From Lachnospiraceae bacterium (GTDB taxonomy: Bacteria; Bacillota_A; Clostridia; Lachnospirales; Lachnospiraceae), in assembly GCA_017958935.1 (NCBI GenBank), contig JAGDBR010000023.1:1-6339 (forward strand): a DNA stretch of 6,339 nucleotides, in the 5' to 3' direction. The notes beneath the pieces were generated by a model. That model ran no database searches and was not told where the DNA came from. It worked only from the letters and a program-made list of their open reading frames with translations. Made by a program: the position numbers and the translations under genes. Positions within the stretch are counted from its first letter, which is position 1. The number at the start of each line of letters is the position of its first letter. Below, piece after piece: positions 1-4,891 of this stretch.

Positions 1-356
1 CTCCGGAGGAAGCGGACCGCTTGCGCGTGCTTTCTACCGGGCTCTACGACCGGAACAGAAGCGAAGAGTACAACGCAGGCCGGCGGAAGGCCTATCAGCA
101 TGAGAGAAAGCAGTCTTTCCCAGGCGGGCTCGTCGTCGCGCTCTGGGACGTTTCGGACGGCAGGATCTCTTCTGTAAAGATCGAAGGCGACTTCTTCGGC
201 GAACTCGACGTTTCCGGGCTCGAAGTCGCATTGTCCGGCGCTGAGGCGACGGAAGAGGGCGTGCGGTCGCGCCTGATGACGACGGATCTTTCCAGGTACG
301 TCAGCGGGGCTTCCCCGGAGGACTTTGCCGCGCTGTTCACCGACGCCGAAATGTGA
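1..356 (+). CDS. lplA: Lipoate-protein ligase, C-terminal part (5' end outside window)
   Basis: The reading frame is open from base 3 to a TGA at 354-356 and gives about 117 residues, roughly the last third of a ligase of the usual 330-residue size. Lipoate-protein ligase A activates free lipoate (or octanoate) with ATP and attaches it to a lysine on the lipoyl domains of 2-oxoacid dehydrogenases or on GcvH, in the cytoplasm. The visible part fits the C-terminal accessory domain of this family: a YNAGRRK segment where the family has a W-N/T-Y-G-R/K motif, then a GGLVVALWDVSDGRI strand pair, then KIEGDFFGELDVSGLE, matching the hallmark GDFF motif followed by 'L...L.G', and a final 'Y..G.....DF..L' helix. 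The TTG at base 21 is not taken as the start because the same frame continues upstream with family-like sequence. No clear terminator follows. The gene appears functionally unrelated to the downstream operon, which has its own promoter. The family call is fairly secure; the substrate is not determined by this fragment. Confidence 0.85.
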   Translation, partial: PEEADRLRVLSTGLYDRNRSEEYNAGRRKAYQHERKQSFPGGLVVALWDVSDGRISSVKIEGDFFGELDVSGLEVALSGAEATEEGVRSRLMTTDLSRYVSGASPEDFAALFTDAEM

Positions 357-370
357 CATAGTTTGTGACA
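352..370 (+). repeat. Direct heptamer repeat TGTGACA x2, 12 bp apart
   Basis: TGTGACA occurs at 352-358, overlapping the lplA stop codon, and again at 364-370, so the units start 12 bp apart. Direct repeats about one helical turn apart are typical of binding sites for OmpR-type response regulators. The pair lies 38 bp upstream of the -35 box at 409. The match may be chance, since only two short units are present and no regulator gene is visible. Confidence 0.3.
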
Positions 371-373
371 GAT

Positions 374-390
374 ATTACAAAAATATTAAA
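374..390 (-). promoter_or_regulatory. Possible WalR (YycF/VicR)-like box
   Basis: Read on the minus strand, this segment is TTTAAT-ATTTT-TGTAAT. The WalR consensus of low-GC Gram-positives is TGTWAH-N5-TGTWAH, so 11 of 12 specified positions match, with exact 5-nt spacing and one mismatch at position 2 of the first hexamer. WalR controls cell-wall hydrolase genes in Bacillus and Staphylococcus, and the downstream genes encode such hydrolases. The site ends 18 bp before the -35 box, a position suited to activation. The region is very AT-rich, so a chance match is quite possible, and the tract could equally act as an UP element for RNA polymerase. Confidence 0.25.
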
Positions 391-408
391 AAAGTGAACG
401 GAAAATGA

Positions 409-437
409 TTGACAAGATCCGGAAAACTTGTTATAGT
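409..437 (+). promoter_or_regulatory. Strong sigma-A-type promoter of the envelope operon
   Basis: The -35 box TTGACA (409-414) is a perfect consensus. After a 17-bp spacer comes TATAGT (432-437), five of six matches to the -10 consensus, preceded by TG at 429-430 (extended -10). A-rich tracts at 379-393 could act as an UP element. Transcription would start near 443-445, about 46 nt before the ATG chosen for the first hydrolase. That also argues against the GTG at 452 as the start, because it would leave only about 8 nt of leader. This is the only convincing promoter in the window and probably drives all four downstream genes. Confidence 0.88.
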
Positions 438-490
438 GTATCTGTGGTTTTGTGCAGTATCTATATTTAGTATATATGAGACCGGATTAT

Positions 491-2104
491 ATGAAGAAAT
501 TGTTTCGGATCGCAGCATTGATACTGGCCGTCGTCCTGCTGGCAGTGAGCAGCGGGCGTTTCGCGATGGCCGGAAAGGACTCGCTCGACGCGAACACGGC
601 AGTCGCGGGCGCGTCGGTGACGCTCCGGAATTATTATGAATCGAATGAGGACGCGGAAGAGCGGCTGATCGAGGCGCTGAAGAAGCTGAGCGGCGTCTTG
701 GAGACCGAGCCGGAAACGGAACCTGTGACGACGGAACCGGAGACGGAGCCCGAAACGGACGAGACGGAAGAAGAGACGACCGAAGAGGAAAGCTCCCTGT
801 ACCGTGTCGAGCGCTACGACAGCCCGAAGACCGGCTACGTCAGCGCGCCGTCCTACGTGAACCTCCGCGAACTGCCGACGACCGCTTCCCAGTCGCTCGG
901 CCAGGTCTTCCGCGGCGGCAGCATCACGATCATCGGCGAAGTGCCGGTCGAGGAGAGCTTCTGGTTCCTCGCAAGCGTCAACGGCTTTGAAGCGTTCGTG
1001 TCGCCCGACTACGTCGTATTCGGCGCGGAAGCGGAAGCGCTGAAGGCCGAGATGGCCGCGGCGGTCCGGGATCCGAAGACGATGCCGACGACGTTCACGC
1101 TCCGTGACAGCGTGGACCACGTGCCCGCGGCCGAACTGACACGGCTCCGCCGCCACATCAGCGAGCTCGTCTACAGCCTGAAGAACGATTATCCGCGGGT
1201 CGCGGCCGTGAACGATTACACCAGCATGTACTCCGTGCTCGTGTATCTCCTTGAAATCTATACGAAGATCGCGGATATCGCGAAGACTTATAATCTGCCG
1301 GCCGCTTATGCGGACGCGAACGACGGCATGACCGTCATCGAACTGAACCGCGCGTATTTGAGCCAGCTGACCGGCAAGACGGAAGCGGACTTCTGGCAGG
1401 ACAGCGCGGCGCACAACGACGCGGCGAAGAAGGCTGAAGAAGAGGCCAGGGCTGCGGAGGAAGCGCGCAGAGCCGCGGAAGAAGCGCAGCGGATCGCGGA
1501 AGCGAACGCCCTCGCGGCGCAGGAAGAAGCGGAACGCGCGCAGGCGCAGCAGGATCCGGAAGGATCGCAGGCCGCCGAAGCGGAAGCGGCCCGCTTAAAG
1601 GCTGAAGAGGACGCGGAACGCGCCCGCCAGGAAGCGGAAGCCGCGCGTCTTGCGGAAGAGGCCGCGCGTCAGGCCGCGCAGAACGCGGCGCAGAACGCGC
1701 TGAACGAAGCAATCGCGATCGCGAAGGCGCAGGGCTCCGGCATCGGCCGCCAGATCGCGGATTACGCCGAGACGTTCGTCGGCATCCTGCCGTACGTCTG
1801 GGGCGGCGCGAGCTTAAAGAGCGGCGCGGACTGCTCCGGCTTTGCGGGTCAGATCCTGGCGCATTTCGGACTGCTCGACCAGCGCCTCGCGAACATGCAC
1901 GGCTACTGCTCGTGGGATTACCGGACGCTCGGTCATGAAGTGGCCCTGCAGGACATTCAGCCCGGCGACATCATCTGCTATCCCGGCCACGTGGCCATCT
2001 ATTTCGGCAACGGCCTGATCGTTCATGAACCGAACCCGAACCGTTTCGCGGAATACGGCAGCATGTACGTGCTGGAGATCCTGACGGTCCGCCGGTTCTA
2101 TTAA
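491..2104 (+). CDS. Secreted SH3b-coiled coil-NlpC/P60 peptidoglycan hydrolase
   Basis: This 537-residue exported protein is a probable cell-wall endopeptidase; NlpC/P60 enzymes usually cut the D-Glu to meso-diaminopimelate (or L-Lys) bond of stem peptides. Domains in order: a signal peptide (1-27, MKK start, hydrophobic core, AMA before the likely cut); a short segment with AGASVTLRNYYESN (39-52); a Glu/Thr/Pro linker (71-102); a bacterial SH3 domain (about 112-177, with VNLRELPT); an unfamiliar helical region (178-308); an Ala/Glu/Arg coiled coil (about 309-412); and NlpC/P60 (about 417-537). Catalytic candidates are Cys448 in ADCSGF, His500 in GHVAIYFG and His512 in VHEPN, so the site looks intact. 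ATG 491 is preferred over ATG 476 and GTG 452 because it gives a normal signal peptide that aligns with the paralogue at 2162 and fits the promoter. The ribosome binding site is weak (GAG at 478-480). The family call is secure; exact bond specificity is not. Confidence 0.92.
   Translation: MKKLFRIAALILAVVLLAVSSGRFAMAGKDSLDANTAVAGASVTLRNYYESNEDAEERLIEALKKLSGVLETEPETEPVTTEPETEPETDETEEETTEEESSLYRVERYDSPKTGYVSAPSYVNLRELPTTASQSLGQVFRGGSITIIGEVPVEESFWFLASVNGFEAFVSPDYVVFGAEAEALKAEMAAAVRDPKTMPTTFTLRDSVDHVPAAELTRLRRHISELVYSLKNDYPRVAAVNDYTSMYSVLVYLLEIYTKIADIAKTYNLPAAYADANDGMTVIELNRAYLSQLTGKTEADFWQDSAAHNDAAKKAEEEARAAEEARRAAEEAQRIAEANALAAQEEAERAQAQQDPEGSQAAEAEAARLKAEEDAERARQEAEAARLAEEAARQAAQNAAQNALNEAIAIAKAQGSGIGRQIADYAETFVGILPYVWGGASLKSGADCSGFAGQILAHFGLLDQRLANMHGYCSWDYRTLGHEVALQDIQPGDIICYPGHVAIYFGNGLIVHEPNPNRFAEYGSMYVLEILTVRRFY
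701..796 (+). other. Glu/Thr/Pro-rich linker of the first hydrolase
   Basis: Residues 71-102 are almost entirely Glu, Thr, Pro and Asp, built from degenerate ETEP and TEEE units. This is probably an unstructured, strongly acidic spacer between the N-terminal segment and the SH3b domain; such linkers are common in surface proteins of Clostridia. It has no counterpart in the paralogue at 2162-3394, where the SH3b domain follows the N-terminal segment closely. Confidence 0.7.
1415..1726 (+). repeat. Low-complexity Ala/Glu/Arg coiled-coil coding tract
   Basis: This tract encodes about 104 residues (309-412) dominated by Ala, Glu, Arg and Gln in helix-forming runs such as AEEARRAAEEAQR and ARQEAEAARLAEEAARQ. 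At DNA level it is full of degenerate GCGGAAGAA-type units. It predicts a long, highly charged helix or coiled coil directly before the catalytic domain. A break at QQDPEGSQ (from about residue 354) divides it into two helical arms. In the paralogue the same place holds only a short charged helix (IQKAVAEREQKAR). Confidence 0.8.
1783..1809 (+). repeat. 27-nt segment identical to 3070-3096 (paralogue copy 1)
   Basis: This stretch encodes ILPYVWGGA, just before the catalytic cysteine, and is identical base for base to 3070-3096 in the next gene. A second identical stretch of 21 nt is shared at 1951-1971 and 3239-3259 (DIQPGD region). The rest of the two genes differs much more. The identity reflects duplication with strong constraint or occasional gene conversion. 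Confidence 0.8.
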
Positions 2105-2123
2105 GAGTAAAGTGTATTTTCAC

Positions 2124-2145
2124 CGGCCCCTGGTTTCAGGGGCCG
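2124..2145 (+). promoter_or_regulatory. Intercistronic perfect hairpin without a U-tract
   Basis: CGGCCCCTG (2124-2132) and CAGGGGCCG (2137-2145) form a perfect 9-bp, GC-rich stem closed by a GTTT loop, 19 nt after the stop of the first hydrolase gene. The sequence that follows (ATTCAGGTATATTAGG) has no run of T, so it does not fit a standard intrinsic terminator on this strand. The reverse strand lacks a U-tract too. It may stabilise the 3' end of a processed upstream message, cause partial attenuation, or serve as a Rho- or NusA-influenced pause, setting the ratio of the two hydrolases. Confidence 0.7.
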
Positions 2146-2161
2146 ATTCAGGTATATTAGG

Positions 2162-3394
2162 ATGAAGAAGATCATCACGCTCCTCATACTCGTTCCGGCG
2201 CTCCTTCTTGGGAGCGTGCTTTGCTATGCGGACAATGCCAATGAGAGCAGCGTCTCGATGGCCGGCGCGTCCGTCCTTCTCAACAATTATCTGAAGAGCA
2301 ATTCGAACGGCTACACGGTCCTCGCGCAGAAACTCCCGGCGCTGAAGCGGTTTTCCGGCGACATGACCGCGGGCGAAACGCTCGAGCCCGTGACCTACGA
2401 AGAACCGAAGACCGGCATGGTCTGTACGGAAAACACGCTGATCATCCGGGAAGGAGAATCCGTGCTCTCGAACATGCTGGCGTACGCGTATCAGCAGGAG
2501 GAGATCACGGTCTACGGCGAGCATCAGGTGAACGGAAAACTCTGGTACGACGTCGACTACGCCGGCATCAAGGGACATGCCGCCGCCGACTTCATTCTCT
2601 TTGGAAACGACGCGCTCGTCTATTACACGAACCTGCACGCGCGGCTCAAATCCTCCGCGGTCATCATGGACAAGGCGGTCATCCTGGACGATCTGTCCGG
2701 CCTCGATGAGAATTCCAGAAACCGCATTGAAAAGGCGGTCAAGCTCATCAACTACTGCTTAAGGACCGACTATCCGAAGGCGGAGCAATCCGAAAACTAC
2801 GTCAACATGTACTCGATCCTCGCGTACATTGCCCAGAATTATCAGGAGATCATCAACCTCTCCTCGGCCTTCGGCCTCGACGAGACCTATTACCGGGCCG
2901 CGCTCGACATGCAGACGATCACGCTGATCCGTGAAAACCTCGTGGATACGACCGGCATTTCCGATACGGAATTCAGCAAGCAGATCCAGAAAGCGGTCGC
3001 GGAGCGGGAGCAGAAGGCGCGCTATACGCTCGGCGAGCAGGTCGCGAACTACGCGGCGACGTTCATCAACATCCTGCCGTACGTCTGGGGCGGCGCAAGT
3101 CTGACCAGGGGCGCGGACTGCTCGGGCTTCTGCATGCAGATCTACGCGCATTTCGGCTATTTCGACCAGGCGGTCGCGAACCGGCACGGCGAGGATTCGA
3201 CGTCGCTCAGGCGGTTCGGCCGCGAGATCGCGCTGAAGGACATTCAGCCCGGCGACATGGTCTGCTATCAGGGGCACGTCGCGATCTACTACGGCAACGG
3301 CATGGTCGTGCATGAGCCGAACGTCGGCAAGAAAGCAGCCTTCGGCAGCCTTTACATGGCGCCGATCATCACAATACGGCGGCTGATCCCGTAA
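2162..3394 (+). CDS. Secreted SH3b-NlpC/P60 peptidoglycan hydrolase, tandem paralogue
   Basis: This 410-residue exported protein is a paralogue of the product of 491-2104 and a probable stem-peptide endopeptidase. Domains in order: a signal peptide (1-23, MKKIITLLILV core, likely cut after CYA; the Cys at 21 does not sit in a lipobox); AGASVLLNNYLKSN (34-47), matching the same motif in the paralogue; an SH3b domain (about 79-147); a helical region (about 149-285) with LRTDYPKAEQSENYVNMYS near 200-218; and NlpC/P60 (about 290-410). Catalytic candidates are Cys320 (ADCSGF), His372 (GHVAIYYG) and His384 (VHEPN), with the same spacing (52 and 12 residues) as in the paralogue. It lacks both the acidic linker and the coiled coil. 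The start has only a weak ribosome binding site (AGG at 2150-2152, 9 nt before ATG). It lies 57 nt downstream of its paralogue with no promoter between, so cotranscription is likely. The family call is secure; substrate specificity is not. Confidence 0.92.
   Translation: MKKIITLLILVPALLLGSVLCYADNANESSVSMAGASVLLNNYLKSNSNGYTVLAQKLPALKRFSGDMTAGETLEPVTYEEPKTGMVCTENTLIIREGESVLSNMLAYAYQQEEITVYGEHQVNGKLWYDVDYAGIKGHAAADFILFGNDALVYYTNLHARLKSSAVIMDKAVILDDLSGLDENSRNRIEKAVKLINYCLRTDYPKAEQSENYVNMYSILAYIAQNYQEIINLSSAFGLDETYYRAALDMQTITLIRENLVDTTGISDTEFSKQIQKAVAEREQKARYTLGEQVANYAATFINILPYVWGGASLTRGADCSGFCMQIYAHFGYFDQAVANRHGEDSTSLRRFGREIALKDIQPGDMVCYQGHVAIYYGNGMVVHEPNVGKKAAFGSLYMAPIITIRRLIP
3070..3096 (+). 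repeat. 27-nt segment identical to 1783-1809 (paralogue copy 2)
   Basis: This is the second copy of the identical stretch encoding ILPYVWGGA ahead of the catalytic cysteine. Together with the 21-nt identity at 3239-3259 it marks the best-conserved part of the hydrolase duplication. Confidence 0.8.
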
Positions 3395-3404
3395 GGCGCC
3401 GCCC

Positions 3405-3411
3405 GGAAGGG
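3405..3411 (+). promoter_or_regulatory. Ribosome binding site of the MBOAT gene
   Basis: GGAAGGG lies 6 nt before ATG 3418 and is the best Shine-Dalgarno-like sequence in the window. It supports that start and contrasts with the weak sites of the two hydrolase genes. Confidence 0.7.
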
Positions 3412-3417
3412 AATCCC

Positions 3418-4860
3418 ATGGTATTCTCCAGCCTGCTGTTCGTGTTCGCGTTTCTGACACCGCAGCTGATCCTCTATTTTCTGATCAAGAACAAGACCGC
3501 GCGGAATGTGATCCTCCTGGTCTTTTCCCTGGTGTTCTATGCGTTCGGCGGCCCGAAATACCTGCTGCTTCTTTTGCTGGAAAGCTTCGTGAGTTTCCTT
3601 GCCGCCCGTGAGATCAGCAATTCCCAATTTGATCAAATGAAGAAACGGTGGCTCGCGCTCGGCATCGGGACGCTGCTGATCCTTCTCGTCGTTTTCAAGT
3701 ACCTCGGATTCTTTCTCGACAATCTCCATTTCCTGATCCGGTGGCCGAAGGAAGTGCCTGCGATCGTGCTTCCGATCGGCATCTCATTCTATACGTTCCA
3801 GCTGATCTCTTACCAGGTGGACGTCTACCGCGGCGAGGTCGCCTATCAGCCGAAATACTGGAAGGTGCTCCTGTACGCGAGCCTCTTTCATCAATGCATT
3901 GCCGGCCCGATCGTCCGCTACCGGACCGTATCGGAGGAGATCGAAGACCGTTCGGTGACGGTACAGGACGTCATGGCGGGCATCCGGCGGTTCACGGTCG
4001 GACTTGCCAAAAAGGCGATCCTGGCAAACGGCTGCGCCGCGGTCGCGGACGCCTTGCTGCCTGCGGAAAAAGCGGCGGCAGCGTCTGCTTCCGGTCCCGC
4101 GCTCTGGCTCGGAATGTTCGCGTACATGCTGCAGATCTACCTCGATTTCTCCGCATATTCCGACATGGCGATCGGCATGGGGCGGATGGTCGGCTTCCAT
4201 TACCTCGAAAACTTTGACTATCCTTACACGGCATCCTCCGTGCAGCAGTTCTGGCGGAAATGGCACATTTCCCTGTCGACCTTCTTCCGCGATTACGTTT
4301 ACATCCCGCTCGGCGGCAGCAAGAAGGGCTTCTTCCGGACGATCCTCAACCTGTTCATCGTCTGGTTTCTGACCGGAATGTGGCACGGCGCGAGCTGGAA
4401 TTTCATCCTCTGGGGACTGTATTTCTTTGTGTTCCTGGTGATCGAGCGTCTTTTCCTCGGAAAGCTTCTCGAAAAGAATACGGTGACGAAGATCCTCGGA
4501 CACGCGTACACGCTGCTTGCCGTGTTCTTCGGCTGGGTGCTGTTCCGCTTTACGGATCTTGGCCTGATCGGAGAAGTCCTGAAAGGGATGTTCGGCGGTC
4601 ACGCGGGCGCGAACGCGCTGACGGCGTCGTCGCAGTTTGTCAACAACCTGTTCTTCCTGATCCTTGCCGTCGTCGCGGTCATACCGGTCGGGAAGCACCT
4701 GCATGAAGCGCTGACGCGGGCCGCGGAGGTCTCGAAGAACCGCGTATTCGTCGCCGTCATCCGCGTCGGCCAGGCGATCCTGCCGGGCATCCTCTTGATC
4801 CTTTCGGTGCTCGCGCTGATCGGTGACAGCTACAATCCGTTCCTGTACTTCCGCTTCTAA
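3418..4860 (+). CDS. MBOAT-family O-acyltransferase (AlgI/DltB-like)
   Basis: This 480-residue polytopic membrane protein belongs to the membrane-bound O-acyltransferase family, AlgI/PatA/DltB branch. Such proteins take an acyl group, usually acetyl, from a cytoplasmic donor and pass it across the membrane to an extracytoplasmic partner that modifies a polysaccharide or wall polymer. Family marks seen: hydrophobic helices from residue 3 onward; LPIGISFYTFQ (118-128); GPIVRYR near 162; WRKWHISLSTFFRDYVYIPL (279-298) with His283; and TGMWHGASWNF (319-329) with His323, the invariant membrane-embedded catalytic histidine. No key motif is missing and the length is normal for Gram-positive members. 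The start ATG has a good ribosome binding site, and the gene begins 23 nt after the second hydrolase gene. The DHHW protein encoded next is its probable partner. It is less likely to be DltB itself, because no dltA, dltC or dltD is visible. The acceptor polymer cannot be told from sequence. Confidence 0.93.
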   Translation: MVFSSLLFVFAFLTPQLILYFLIKNKTARNVILLVFSLVFYAFGGPKYLLLLLLESFVSFLAAREISNSQFDQMKKRWLALGIGTLLILLVVFKYLGFFLDNLHFLIRWPKEVPAIVLPIGISFYTFQLISYQVDVYRGEVAYQPKYWKVLLYASLFHQCIAGPIVRYRTVSEEIEDRSVTVQDVMAGIRRFTVGLAKKAILANGCAAVADALLPAEKAAAASASGPALWLGMFAYMLQIYLDFSAYSDMAIGMGRMVGFHYLENFDYPYTASSVQQFWRKWHISLSTFFRDYVYIPLGGSKKGFFRTILNLFIVWFLTGMWHGASWNFILWGLYFFVFLVIERLFLGKLLEKNTVTKILGHAYTLLAVFFGWVLFRFTDLGLIGEVLKGMFGGHAGANALTASSQFVNNLFFLILAVVAVIPVGKHLHEALTRAAEVSKNRVFVAVIRVGQAILPGILLILSVLALIGDSYNPFLYFRF

Positions 4861-4879
4861 AGAGCGGCAGTGGAAAAAT

Positions 4880-4883
4880 GAGG
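4880..4883 (+). promoter_or_regulatory. Shine-Dalgarno site deciding a TTG start
   Basis: GAGG lies 8 nt before TTG 4892. No ATG in the correct frame lies between the end of the MBOAT gene and the transmembrane segment of the next protein, so this site supports a TTG start at 4892. Confidence 0.55.
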
Positions 4884-4891
4884 CATCAACC

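Noticed and set aside
452..490. Upstream starts GTG 452 and ATG 476 for the first hydrolase
   Set aside because: GTG 452 would start only about 8 nt after the predicted transcription start. Neither has a Shine-Dalgarno site, and the MKK start at 491 aligns with the paralogue's signal peptide.
467..1414. 315-codon open frame on the minus strand
   Set aside because: It lies fully antisense to the SH3b and helical parts of the first hydrolase. Its product is Arg/His/Asp/Val-rich with no recognisable domain, as expected from the mirror of GC-rich codons.
2124..2160. Intrinsic terminator after the first hydrolase gene
   Set aside because: The stem is strong, but no T-run follows on either strand, so it is reported only as a hairpin of unknown effect.
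2200..2230. Lipoprotein signal in the second hydrolase (Cys at residue 21)
   Set aside because: The residues before the Cys (Ser-Val-Leu) do not fit a lipobox, which needs a small residue at -1. A signal peptidase I cut after CYA fits better.
4823..4891. GTG 4823 as the start of the DHHW protein
   Set aside because: It would overlap the MBOAT gene by 38 nt and add a 23-residue tail that does not look like the family. TTG 4892 has GAGG at a suitable distance.
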